64,000 nucleotides of DNA, taken from Nymphaea colorata (Eukaryota > Streptophyta > Magnoliopsida > Nymphaeales > Nymphaeaceae). This document shows, one piece after another, positions 24,002 through 35,285 of the stretch; the stretch's first letter is position 1; each line of letters starts with the position of its first letter. The translations under genes and the position numbers were made by a program. The stretch lies in contig NC_045138.2 of NCBI RefSeq assembly GCF_008831285.2, positions 14,458,571-14,522,570 on the forward strand, written 5' to 3'. Below the pieces are notes generated by a model. It was not told the origin of the DNA. It ran no database searches and worked only from the letters and a program-made list of their open reading frames with translations.

Positions 24002-26752
24002 CGACCCTGGAGCTGCTGGATATACAATCAAGGAGGCAGTATCTCTGGTTAGAAGCATGGTGAGCACCAGATCATGTATCATAGCAAGAGCCCTGATATT
24101 CTGTTTGCTTCTATAGCTGTTCTGTTATAGTCACCAATGGTCTACTAAAGTTATGATTCTATTGTTGTATTTGCATTTGACAAGATTCCAGGACAGCGAG
24201 CTCTTGCTTTGCAACTTTCGGCTGTCAAGCTCTTTGGGCTTACGCTATTGGTCCAGAACCAGAACTGATTTATCTTTAAGGTAGATGTCTCATTATATCT
24301 ACACATAAATATTTGCTTCACAGAGTTTTCTTTAGTCTTTTTGGTTATCATAAGAAGCTCTGGAAGAAACAAAAGTAGATGTGGTGCCATGTACAAATAA
24401 TCTGTGAACTTGGTGGATTTGTTTCACTGGATTTTCTTTTAGCATCCTTTGTTACCATTCTCTCGAAGAAGGAAAAATAAATGTTCAACAGTGTATAAAG
24501 GGTATGCTAACTTTCTGGTTGTCTTTCGCTTGACATATCTATTGTCTGACAAGCTATATGGGCTTACAGCAAACCTCCCAAGCTTGTCTTCTTGTAGGTG
24601 CCTTATGTCCTTTGTAGATATGCAATGTAAACGTGCTTCATTATGCCACAGTTAATTCATATTTTCTAAATTATAAAAAGGAATTATGTCTGTGTATTGT
24701 ATATGTTTCTATTGTTAGTTGCTTTGTTAAGTACAATAGATGTTGGATGGCTGGAACAATGATATTTTTATTGATTGGAGAAGATGTCTTTCAATATTTT
24801 GAAATATTGAAATTCTTGATGAAGCAAACCATTTATACTTTTCTTTTACTGTTATCTTTATTTTTCTGTTTCACGTACTATGATTCCTTTACTTACTGAT
24901 TGTGCAAATTGAGAAGCATTTAATTATACTTTGTCTCTCTCATAATCCCGAAAACCTCAACAATTATTTACAGAAGAACTTTGAAACTCTTGGTCCATAC
25001 CCCAGAAGTTGTGAAGAACCTTCTTTTTTTGCCCTGAACATTCATGTGCTTAGAGTCTTAGACTGATCAGAGGTTGCTAGGATGATCGACAACGTGGTAT
25101 TGCAACTAATTTGTTCAATATGTAGGTGAAAATGCTGGCTATGGTATTTCAATGATTTGCATGTTATTTTTTTTTTCTCAGTGCTTATTTATATCTTTAT
25201 GAGCTGTGGCTCATGAATGATATTTCTTCCAGATCATGTAACTTCTTAATTGTTTGGAAATTCCTAACTTGTAATATTTTGCGAGTCTGATTTTCTCAAC
25301 AGAATGGCCCTTGATGACAATCATGCATCTGTACTTATGGCATGTACAAAGGTTATTCATTGCATTTTGTGTTGCAACCTGAACGAGTATTACTTCCTCT
25401 TGTCAGAGGTAAATCCTCAAGACATACTTTGTAATCTATTACTAGTTTGGCATGGTGCTTTTTGTTTTATTATGTATGAGAATGTAGATGAAGATATTAT
25501 GACTTTTTACTTTCAAATGACAGCTAGTGGGTCTTCACTTGAAGTGCATATATACTGCTGTTTTTTTGGGTTAAGGGAGAAATTAGTTCAGGCTTCCTTA
25601 ATGGTGGGTTTTGGAAATATAGTGCAAAACCATGAAATATCATTCCCTTCAAGGATCAGCCTATGGATGACGAGAATGATGAAGAACACACCATAAAGGA
25701 TGATTTTGTTGTAGCAGCGCAGGACATTGCAGCAGGATTGATGAGGATGGGGGTACTCCCAAGAATCCGCTACATCATGGAGGTTAGCATAATTTTTCTC
25801 ATTGAACTTTCTCTGTTCCATGTGCTAATTTTGTTTTAACTCCTTATAGTCTTTCCCTGGTGTCCTTTTTTTTTTCCTTTTTCTTTCCTTTCCTTTCACT
25901 GTCTTGGTCTTTTTGGTTTTTCAGGAAAAGAGAAGTCAGTTTGATCAATTTAATGATGTTAACATCTATGAACACCACAAATGAAAATGAAAAGAAGATG
26001 CTTTGCTTTTAGATTTTTGTTGTTTCTTCCTGTCTGCTTAATTCAACTGTGTAATTAGGGAACTTGCTGTGACCTCCTTCTTGCACACATATTGGTCAAT
26101 ATGTTCTCTGCAATTTTTTAGGAGTCGTTTCCCAAGGTCTGGTTTTTGGTGGAACACATCAGGAAAATCTTGAACATTTTACTGAACAATAAAAGGTTGA
26201 AAAATTGTAGGTTTTCTTGTGCATGTGGATATAAATAATATCTCTTATCTTAGGGACAATTTAATGTATCAGTGTTGTTAAAAAAATAATAATTGTAAAT
26301 ATATTGGTTAAAAAAAGTTAAAAAGAATGAAGCATATCAAACATTTTATGGCATTGATATGTGTGTGTGTGTGTGTAGGTACTAAGTTTAGTATTTAGTT
26401 ATTCTGCAAATAACAAAAAAGCAAAGTACAAGTAACTTAGCTTGCTGCATCCAAGCAGTATCCATGTATACCACTCATGTGGTCATCAATGAATGTGCAA
26501 TAGTTTTTGATAGTCATTAGTTGTATCTACCCTGTTGTGATTTTGAAGCACATAATGCTGTTTCTGTTTTCTCATGCTTGTGGTCTTTGTTTTTCAGATG
26601 GATCACAATGTTGCTGCTGAGGAATGCCTTCTACTTGTCCTTATTGCTTTTGCACGTCATTCCCCTGCATGTGCGCGTGCTATCATGGAATGTCCTCGGC
26701 TTGTTGATACTGTCATTAACCGCTTTGTTAAAAAGAAACAGGAACCTTATCA
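24002..26752 (+). pseudogene. RPAP1/MINIYO (RNA polymerase II-associated protein 1) pseudogene fragment
   Basis: Separate exon-like segments read like consecutive parts of plant RPAP1 (Arabidopsis IYO), a nuclear RNA polymerase II partner. They are: 24002-24059 (DPGAAGYTIKEAVSLVRSM, followed by GT); about 24185-24288 (PGQRALALQL, then in another frame ALWAYAIGPEPELIY); 25303-25408 (ALDDNHASVLMACTKVIHC, with AG and GT borders); about 25583-25782 (FLNGGFWKYSAKP, then IAAGLMRMGVLPRIRYIME, then GT); and 26598-26752 (AAEECLLLVLIAFARHSPAC). Exon order and splice sites are kept, so this is a decayed genomic copy rather than a processed one. Disabling lesions are a frameshift with loss of about 35 codons in the second segment, an in-frame TGA at 25633-25635 inside the FWKYSAKP-IIPF block, and an early stop after RFVKKKQEPYH. 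The long N-terminal and C-terminal parts of the family are absent. Confidence 0.8.
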
Positions 26753-27018
26753 CTAGAACTTTTGAACCTTATAATGGGCTTCCTTTCCATTGGTTGCTCT
26801 GTAAGTACCTAGTTGTAATTTATCATAAAGAATCCTTGATTTTTAATGCGGTTACATCACAGTATAAACAATGAAGTGCACGTCATTCCCCTGCATGTGC
26901 ACGTTCTACATAACAATGAAGTGAAAAAAATGCAAAATTTCATCATGTTCTGGAAGAAAACGACCCCTTTTCTTGTCTAGTGATAAGAAATTACATCTAG
27001 TGATAAGGTTGCTGTTTC

Positions 27019-27130
27019 TTTTTTAACAGAGAATTTACTGGTTCAACCGAGAATACTGTTCTGCTGTAACTGCAGTTCTTTTGCAAGAACAGTGCATGGT
27101 TGGTGGGCTCTTCAATCCACCTGCAGATGG
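27019..27130 (+). pseudogene. Exon-like open segment of unknown origin
   Basis: After the acceptor-like TTTTTAACAG the frame from 27029 is open for 37 codons and has coding-like composition (RIYWFNREYCSAVTAVLLQE, then QCMVGGLFNPPADG). It lies 280 bp after the last RPAP1-like segment on the same strand. I could not place it in RPAP1 or any other family from memory. It may be part of the same relic or an unrelated gene fragment. Confidence 0.35.
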
Positions 27131-27406
27131 TGCATGTATTTTTTTTTCCCACTTAATAACGCAAGGTATACCCAATAATAAATCCTTTCCAAAAGAAACA
27201 GAACCGAGAAAGGAACATTTATTTTTGCTATTTTCTAGATAATGACAAGAACTGTTTCTAATACATTACAGAAATGGGCAATCGATTCTGCCGTGGCTGG
27301 TAAGATACTCTTTAATAGCATATTATGGCTAATGTTTACTTAGCAGAAACTATTTTCTTTTCCAGCATAAAACTCTTAAAGTGATAATCTTATTAAACTT
27401 CTCTTG
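27131..27406. other. AT-rich spacer
   Basis: No gene or clear repeat seen between the exon-like segment and the inverted-repeat locus. Confidence 0.6.
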
Positions 27407-28461
27407 ACTAGAGTGTCACACTTACCACTGTTTGTAACTTTAACTGAGATTCTAACCTCAACTCTTGAATCATCACACATTCAATATCTCCATCGGCACA
27501 ATATTGTATTGGGGAGTGAGCCATGAGGTAAATAAAACACGCACTGCGCTTTTAAAGCCATTAAAAACAAAAGTCTAGGGCCTGGTGCTAGAATCTGTTA
27601 CAACTTTACGCTTTTCACGTTTACTTATAAAATTGGTCTTACAACTTTAAGAATGAACGACTTATAAAATTGATTTACGAGCGAACGACTATTGCTTTAT
27701 CAAAATCGCGGGGGAAGAAGTTAAAACGTGTTGTTCTTAATATACATAATCCTAACTTTTCAAGATTACTTGTAAAGATGTTACCTTGCATGTCTTTCTG
27801 TTTCTTTTCCAATTTAAGCCATGCTTACGTGTGCTTCTTAACTTTCAGTATGTGTGGTTACTGAAGTTATCCACTATAAGCCATGCTTACGTGTGCTTCT
27901 TAACTTTCAGTATGTGTGGTTACTGAAGTTATCCACTATATAAACAGAAGCACACGTAAGCATGGCTTAAATTGGAAAAGAAACAGAAAGACATGCAAGG
28001 TAACATCTTTACAAGTAATCTTGAAAAGTTAGGATTATGTATATTAAGAACAACACGTTTTAACTTCTTCCCCCGCGATTTTGATAAAGCAATAGTCGTT
28101 CGCTCGTAAATCAATTTTATAAGTCGTTCATTCTTAAAGTTGTAAGACCAATTTTATAAGTAAACTTGAAAAGCGTAAAGTTGTAACAGATTCTATCTCC
28201 GGGCCCTAGGCTTTTGTTTTCAAGATTTCATTCAAGGAGTTCTCATTTTGCAAGTGATTAGGAAGTTAATTTGCCAGCTCGTATATGTCCTATATAAACA
28301 GAAGCACACGTAAGCATGGCTTAAATTGGAAAAGAAACAGAAAGACATTCAAGGTAACATCTTTACAAGTAATCTTCAATGTGTGATGATTTAAGAGTTG
28401 AGGTTAGAATTTCAGTTAAATTATTTAAGTTACAAACAGTGGTAAGTGTGACACTCTAGTT
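27407..28461. mobile_element. Nested foldback (inverted-repeat) locus
   Basis: Inner arms 27564-27838 and 27946-28220 are reverse complements over about 275 bp with only a handful of differences. Outer arms 27407-27484 and about 28374-28461 are reverse complements with one 9-base indel; the ends read ACTAGAGTGTCACACTTACC and GTAAGTGTGACACTCTAGT. Between the inner arms lies a 62-bp tandem duplication (27816-27877, 27878-27939). Between the right inner and right outer arms lies a further direct copy (about 28290-28375) of the first 85 bp of the right arm. No transposase is present and no target duplication is obvious. This fits a foldback/MULE-like non-autonomous element that has suffered internal rearrangement. 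If transcribed, the locus would form a hairpin of over 270 bp. Confidence 0.85.
27816..27939. repeat. 62-bp perfect tandem duplication in the hairpin centre
   Basis: AAGCCATGCTTACGTGTGCT followed by the rest of the unit (ending GTTATCCACTAT) occurs twice in direct succession, starting at 27816 and 27878. The first copy overlaps the tip of the left inner arm. Confidence 0.9.
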
Positions 28462-28469
28462 GAAATATG

Positions 28470-29030
28470 TTTGTATTTTTGAAAATTTTTTACTATGTAT
28501 ATGTATTTTCAAAAATATAGTTTTGGCACCTACACAAATTTTATAAAAAATAATATTCAGTTTTTTTTTAAAAAAAGTTTATAACTTCTCACACCGGTCT
28601 CTATGCAGCCCAAAACAGGAAGAATGAGGGGCTTTCAAGGTTTCCTCGAATGGTATACAGCACACGATCAAGTCCAGAAAAATAAAAGTGAGAAAGGGAA
28701 CAGCCCTAAGAATTAATGGCACTCATCACAAAAAGCATATATGCTACAACACCAATATATAAATACTATTCTGCAATAAACCACTTTGATCTTTATCTTT
28801 TGCTTTTTGAAAAAGATCAGAAGTCCGTTTACTTGGTTCGGTAAACGCTGCCACCAGCAAAAGAACGTATATATATATTCGAGCATGGTTGCTTGAGTAA
28901 TTGTATTATTAATAAGAAAATTAAAGAAGCCGATTTATGAGATTTTCGAACTATCATTTGGGGAAGGTTTGGAGGAGAGCGGATCCGATTATCTGCAAAC
29001 TCTATCTTGGAAGAGATCTCATTCAATCAT
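28470..29030. repeat. Segmental duplication block A, copy 1
   Basis: Matches 33370-33770 in the same orientation. The best-preserved part is 28758-29028, with landmarks GCAATAAACCACTTTGATCT, CCGTTTACTTG, ATATATTCGAG and CGAACTATCATTTGG in the same order. No coding region is recognised in either copy. Confidence 0.7.
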
Positions 29031-30369
29031 GACCTATATAAATTTTTTGTTAGGTATTAACGCCCTATAGCGATTTCCTTATTTGCATAGGAGTGCACCT
29101 CAGTCATGTTACCCAAAACAGGTAAAAAATTATTAGGCTTTCGGTGTCTTATGGCCGCTTCAAAAGGGTTTACATAGCTAGCTAGTTAGGTAGGCGACAT
29201 GCTAACCGCATGTCATCGGTTCAACCGCATGACTTTGGTGTGTAGAACGGTGCATAACATGAAGGAACCCTAAATTCATTTAGGTCTTGAAGTAGTCATG
29301 CCAAGGTAGAGCCCACATGGGTCCTGATTTCACTTTAATTTTTAAAAATTTACATGTAAATTTTTAAAAATTTCACTTATTTTATATAATTGAAAAAATG
29401 ATATTTTGGCCATAGTTAAAACTTATAAACTTTAATTTGGCCCACCTCATAACAAATTTTTAGCTCCCCCCTTGATCATGAACCCCGCCAGTAGGGTGAA
29501 GAGGAGAGACACTTCAACCTCTTTGGAGTAGTATCGCTATAAAGACTTGGTTGTGTAGAACAGGGCAAAACTTGAACAATATCATAGCAAATTAGCATTT
29601 TGGATCCCAAGGGTGAAAAAAATTTGAAGCTTTTCGATACACCTTGAATCCAAGATCAATCAGAACCGCAGACTTCACATGCCTGGGCGGCATCGTGCAT
29701 GATACAGTTCAGTTTGTATACCAGGAATTAAATTGGATCCACATAATCTGCCATGAACAGCAACCTGACAGCTTGCATTGAATTTGATTGCACTCAAGTA
29801 CCACACTAGGTCGCTCGGGTCGAAACTATGCGCTACCAAGTACCACCCAATGGGGATCTGATTCAAATTAGGGTTCACATTGAGCCAAGTGGGGACATCA
29901 ATCTCAGGTTTGATTTAGTTTAAACAAACGTTGGTAATTATGGATCCATTCTTCAGATCAAAAATACTAAATTCTTTCTATATGAGGGAATTTTGGCATG
30001 AATTGAGGTTCATTTCACTTACTTATGAACCAGTGATCCCCTTTCATAGGGTTGACGTAACAGTAGCAGTAAGGCTGGTAGGCGGCCAGTTTTTGTTTCA
30101 ACTAGTAATAGCTTCGAGACAGGTTTCTCAGCACCCATTTTCCGTTTTTTCTCACTGCTTCTTTAAACCGCTTGACTTGTGATCTTAGTCTCTCTTTTGA
30201 TGGCACAGTAAATTTTTGAGTGGTAAACTTTTCATGAAAAAAAAAAAATCAAGAAAAGTATACGACGAGTAAGTTTGAGATTTTTCCAAATCCTTGATGG
30301 CCTGGATGTTTTTTCTTAAAAACAAACTTATGTGTTTGTTGCACACGAGAAAATTGCCGTGAAGGAACA
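29031..30369. other. Spacer with hAT-like short element, no gene recognised
   Basis: Open frames are short. 29305-29480 is an AT-rich piece with GTAGAGCCCACATGGGTCC at the left and GGCCCACCTCATAACAAATT towards the right. It resembles the terminal parts of a repeat also seen at about 37798-37945. Nothing else is recognised. Confidence 0.4.
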
Positions 30370-30710
30370 GTTTCCTGAATCAATGTGACCCACAGGAAAA
30401 GGCAAAAACAAACTGAAGAATGAAGAATTCGCTTTTAGCTCAACTTTCTCTTCATCCGTAACTTATTATTGATCGATCGAAACTTTTTCACCCCTTCCAA
30501 TTAATGATCTGGCAACCGAAGCCTATTTTCAACTCTGAGAGCCAAGGTTGCTCAATAATAAATTTTTGAACTAGCTTTTTGCAAACTTTTTAATAACCCT
30601 AATTATTTCACACAAATGTAGCAAAATTATGATAAACCGACAAATTTAACGGTCATCAATGCAAGTAAAACCACATGCTAAGAGGGTGCAAACATTTTAC
30701 TCATTAAAAT
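30370..30710. repeat. Segmental duplication block B, copy 1
   Basis: Matches 34487-34690 plus 35130-35285 in the same order. Shared landmarks are CACAGGAAAA, AACAAACTGAAGAATGAA, CCGTAACTTATTATTGATCG, AACTCTGAGAGCCAAGGTT and ATTTTACTCATTAA. The second copy carries about 440 bp of extra sequence between the two halves. Confidence 0.75.
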
Positions 30711-31253
30711 CCAAACTCAAACATGAACGAAAGAAAGTCGTAGCTGAATCTAAATCCCAAGTCCGATTTCACAAGCCAAATTTGATGTGCATCTGGATTT
30801 TACGTTCATGCCTAATCAAACACACCCACAAAGCAGAGTCAAGCGGACGAGATGAGTTGGACGTTGCGGCGTTCCTTCCCATTACTCAAATCAAATTCAA
30901 TTTTTCTCCTCTGGTGTCTGTCTAACAGCTTCTAAAAACAACATATTGTGTAAGAAACAAAGGCATTTTCTTGGCTTGGCATCGACGGGCTTCACCGCCC
31001 ACCGGTGAACCGGAGGGCGTCTCGCCACATGTAAAGGTGGATTTGCGTTGGGTCCACCTCCTTCCATATTACGTAGTCGGAAAGCACCCCACACCACGCT
31101 CCATCCTTTTCATCTTGATTTAAAGGGGTCTCTTGATTTCTGGCGGTTTCTTCCTTTTCCTTCTTGATACTATGGAGGGAATAAGCCCTCTGCGTCGTCG
31201 ATTACAGGAAAGGAAATGTCACCCTTGAGGCAGGCCGATTCTTTTGATACTCA
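30711..31253. other. Spacer, no gene recognised
   Basis: Includes a less AT-rich stretch near 30960-31100. I see no convincing coding frame or repeat. Confidence 0.5.
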
Positions 31254-31390
31254 GGTCATTAGGGTTATTGATGAAACAGTGTCGGCTGCTACTGTTACAA
31301 GAAAACACACACCCACATGCACTGTCCTAACCCAGTTAGAGCGACCCTCACTAGAGGAAAATCCCTGTTTCATCAATAACCCTAATGACC
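31254..31390. repeat. Perfect 26-bp inverted repeat with 85-bp loop
   Basis: 31254-31279 (starting GGTCATTAGGGTTATTGATG) and 31365-31390 (starting CTGTTTCATCAATAACCCTA) are exact reverse complements over 26 bases. The downstream region ends with GAACCCTAGACTGTAACA. The origin is unknown and may be a transposon-terminal structure. Confidence 0.85.
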
Positions 31391-31477
31391 CCCACATTTC
31401 GCTTATTTATATTAATCTTTTGGGTCAGTCCAATAGACCTGATTCCCGATCCGAACCCTAGACTGTAACAACATGGT

Positions 31478-31735
31478 TTGTCTATTTATGTTGATAGCTC
31501 AAACTTCTTCGGCACAAAGTTTACTATCTATGATGCACAGCCTTGTTACGCTGGAGTTATAGTGACAAAGAACCGATCAACACAGTGGGTTGGTATCAAG
31601 CTAGTCTCGCCGAGAGTTCCAGCCGGAAAGTTTGTTCTTGCAGAGATTTATACCTTCTTTCGTGGGAACTAAATTTGACATCTTCAGTTATTCTTGCGCC
31701 ATTAGTAGGACCTTGGAAGGTCACCCTTTTTTTAC
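31478..31735 (+). pseudogene. Tubby-like protein (TULP) C-terminal domain fragment
   Basis: The frame from 31478 contains SSNFFGTKFTIYDAQPCYAG and KLVSPRVPAGKFVLAEIY. These match the plant Tubby-domain stretches of the type SNFLGTKFTIYDxQPP and KxVSPRVPxGxxxxAxIxYELN, part of the phosphoinositide-binding beta-barrel of TULP F-box proteins. After AEIY the family's ELN(V/L) continues only in the next frame (WELNLTSS), so there is a frameshift. No F-box, no start of the Tubby domain and no conserved C-terminus are found nearby. I call this a single-exon-sized pseudogene fragment. Confidence 0.7.
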
Positions 31736-32862
31736 AGTAGAGATTAATATTATGAGTTGCATACCATCTGTTCGAAAGTGGCATTAAGAATATACAATGT
31801 ACAATTTGACAAAGGGACTTGATTGAGGTCCTATGAGGGGCATCTCTTTTTAGATAAAAAAGCACAAGGGACTTTACGATGGTCTAAGCTCGGTAACAAT
31901 GTTTGACCCTTTTTTCCCTGCCATGAAAACTTACGTACTGTAGCTAAAAAGTGCACCTATACTAGTTTCTCCTTTTAATGTCAAGACTTTTCTATTCTTT
32001 TGATCTTTTGGTAGAGATTGGTATTTGCTTTGTAGCCTGGGGTTTTGATTGATTGCTCACAAGGTGTTACGTGCAAAGTTAGTTTTCCAAAATCAAATTA
32101 TGAACTTTCATTCATCTTTTCCAAAACATTACTTTACACATGGTACTGTTTATTGAGTAAAGCTTAAAATATCATTAGTTTTCGTGTTTATTGAGTAAAG
32201 CTTAAAATATCATAGCTTTCATCTCTTCAAGTGATAAAATCCTTTGTTTTGCCTGCTGATTGACATTTTTTTATATACAACGATGCATTATAGAAGACCA
32301 GATTACCTTAAGTTGAAAAAGTGGAAGTTTATTTTCTTGAAGTGTCCAAAATAACCTGGATTTCTTTGAGTGCTCTTAATATCAACCTGTTGTAGTTTGT
32401 ATTTATAATTTTATTCATGCGAAAAATACTATGAAAAAAACATAAGATTGCATGAAAATCTGGTACATGTGGTATGCAAATCTACCAAAAATCTAAGAAT
32501 ATAATAAGAAGCTAGTTGTTTGTGAGTTGACGAGTGTAAAAAATTTAAAAAAGTACCCCAAATATATTGAAAGAAAATAAAGGGTTGAGATGGCTAATAT
32601 TAAGAAGCTTTTCATAATAGTTTCTTGTTAAACTATGAAAATGTTTATAATTTTTCTGCATATACAGAATGAGTTCTTGAAAACTAGAAATTTTTATGTG
32701 CCTAGTTTCCCATCAAAGCTTTTATCTCGACCACTCACGATTTCAGAAAGGTCAAGGGTTCAAAGACTTGGTGCGGCATCAGCATTCCTGTTTTCCAAGT
32801 AATAACAAAGTCCGACCACCAAGTTAGGATTACTCGCTGAATTAAGTAAATTTCTGACGTAT

Positions 32863-32931
<69 letters not shown>

Positions 32932-33369
32932 ATTTAAATTTGTTGTTTAAAATTTGCGTGATTTTTTGCCCTCCTTTTTTCCAAAGAAATGCATGTTTAA
33001 CTTTGAAAAGCAATTATCATGGGTGTTTGTAGGCAAATTTTATAAGATTAAGTTGGACAACCACTCGGTCTCATTCTGCAAAATCTGCCAAAGACTTTGG
33101 CAGATTAATACTTTGGCCCAAAGTATTAATCTGTTTATAGAACAATAACGAGCCCCGAACCCCTTGAATTAATTATGTAAGTTTTGACAATTATCATGGG
33201 TGCATCTTTGCCTTGGAGGGCATGTGGCGCAGTTACGTAAAAGGTGAGATCGTCATTCTCTAATTGATGATGAGTTATCAACTGTATTAAGGGGTGGAAT
33301 GATACTTTAGTTGATTACTTATTCAAGGGTGGATTGAGAGTGGGGCTTGCAGGGGCCATGGCCTTCCTC
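31736..33369. other. AT-rich spacer with TA microsatellite, no gene recognised
   Basis: Contains a duplicated TATTGAGTAAAGCTTAAAAT motif near 32152 and 32189, and an uninterrupted (TA)n run at about 32864-32927. Open frames across the TA run are artefacts. No gene is recognised. Confidence 0.6.
32864..32927. repeat. (TA)n microsatellite, about 32 units
   Basis: Uninterrupted alternating TA for about 64 bp. Confidence 0.95.
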
Positions 33370-33770
33370 ATATTTTGATAAAAAAAATGTTCATATTTTT
33401 TTTAAAAATTTTACTTGGCTTATAAATACTGAAAAATATTGTTTTGGCGCCTATATAAATTTCGAAAATGCTATCTGGCTCCTTCTAAAGGTTAAAGGGT
33501 AGCCTTCACACAATATATAAATAGTATTATGCAATAAACCACTTTGATCTTCATCTTTTACTTCTGAATCGTTTTCACAACTCCGTTTACTTGCTTCAGT
33601 ATTGCTGGCACCGCAAGCGAGCATATATATTTCGAGTATATTTGTTTGGATGACTATTATTAATGAAAAAAAATTAAAGAAGCTGATTTTATGAGATTGT
33701 CGAACTATCATTTGGAGGGGAGCAGGTCCGATCATGTGCAGACTCTCTTATTCGATCATATCAGTTCATT
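33370..33770. repeat. Segmental duplication block A, copy 2
   Basis: Second copy of 28470-29030 in the same orientation, with small indels. It lies about 4.75 kb downstream of copy 1. Confidence 0.7.
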
Positions 33771-34486
33771 CAGAATGTAGTTGGTTCGACCCATAAACGT
33801 TGACGAGTACCCATCAGCATCAAACACCCGTGTTCTTCAACCACTGAAGATGATTGGGTTGGGCGTCGTCTGTCCGTCCACCATCAACGCCACAGCAAGA
33901 ATGGCATCTGTGCCTTCGCCATCCTTAGGGAGAGAGGGAGAGGGCCTTTTGTGTAAACCTGTATTGATTTCTGAGGTTCCGGAGAGAGATTTTGGGCTGT
34001 TCTCTCATGCAAATCTTGGCATGCAGTTCAATCAAACTGAAATCTAGCTTGTGTTGATGGCTTAGCACCTCGTCCGCAACCTTGAAATGTTATCTGCATG
34101 CTGGGAGAACTAATTGAGGCAGAAAAAGTGGGTGATTTAGGCAAATTCTGATCATGGTGCTCTTTAGTTCTTCTGGAGACTGCCCATTTCTTCAACGCAT
34201 CATCTGAACACCTTCTTAGGTTGCACAAGATCAGGGTGTACTGGTAGCAGAACCTCAACTAATTTTGGTACTACCAACCACAGAGACCTGTTTATAGTTT
34301 TCTGATATTTTCTTCCATTTTCACGCTGCATTTCTAAATTCCAACAACTACGTTTTCCGTTTGAAAATACATAAAAGTTGGAATTTGATATTTTTTCCAT
34401 TAACTATTCCCCTTCCTGCTTTCATTGTCTAAGAAGGAAAGTGTCGGAACTTTTAAACATATGAAGGAGCAGCCAAATAGAAGACA
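33771..34486. other. Spacer, no gene recognised
   Basis: An open frame of 88 codons from 33781 has fairly normal composition, but I recognise no domain in it and there is no supporting splice or promoter pattern. It has no counterpart at the equivalent place in the first duplication copy. Confidence 0.4.
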
Positions 34487-35285
34487 GTTTCCCACAGGAA
34501 AAAGGAAAAACAAACTGAAGAATGAATGGAATTCACATTCTAGCTTAACTTTAGCTTTGTCCGTAACTTATTATTGATCGATTGAATCTTTTCTTTTCCC
34601 TTCCAATTAATGATCCAACAGACAAAGTCTATTTTCAACTCTGAGAGCCAAGGTTTCTCAATAATAATTTTTCTACAAACTTTTTCAGTCTCACTTGGAC
34701 AATAACGAGTTCTTCTTTTGAATTGCACAGGATAAGAGCGTAACTATTGAATTTATTGAATAACGAGTTCTCGAAGCTCCATCTATATCATATTCACTCT
34801 TTCGCAAAACTCCATCGATATCATATTCAAACTCGAAGTTCGTTCTCAAAACTCCAATTAGAAAAATAAGTAGGACTGCACATAAAATATATATTCAGTA
34901 AGATATAAAATATATATATCTCTCCCTTCTCCCTTTCTAGAACACACGAAGAACGGATTTCCATGTTCTCAACTACAAGCATCACATTCGAGGCTTCACT
35001 TTCACAAAAACGAAAAAGCTAAAAAGCTTCATTTCTAAAGCGTAACTTGCACAGTATTTTCTGCAACTATATTACAAATCATCTGATGTCATGGGAGTAG
35101 ACCGACTTTTTCTTTTAAACGTTTAAGTCAGACATCAAGTAATAAGCCCACTTATTTCACATAAATGTAGCAAAGTTACAACCAGTTGGCATATTTAAAG
35201 GTCATCAGTACAGGTACAACCATGACAGTGCATGTCTTACGAAGATGAAGATTTAAGAGGGCGACAATATTTTACTCATTAAGGT
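34487..35285. repeat. Segmental duplication block B, copy 2, with insertion
   Basis: Two parts, 34487-34690 and 35130-35285, match 30370-30710. The 440 bp between them is absent from the first copy. That insert contains AATAACGAGTTCT twice (34700, 34761) and a CATCTATATCATATTC / CATCGATATCATATTC pair, so it is itself repetitive. Confidence 0.7.

Noticed and set aside
27670-28114. Two identical 60-codon translations, one on each strand (27670-27864 and 27929-28114)
   Set aside because: Explained by the inverted-repeat arms; no evidence of coding constraint.
32735-33013. 92-codon frame with a long Tyr-Ile run, and a similar one at 36024-36251
   Set aside because: The Tyr-Ile run is a translation of the TA microsatellite.
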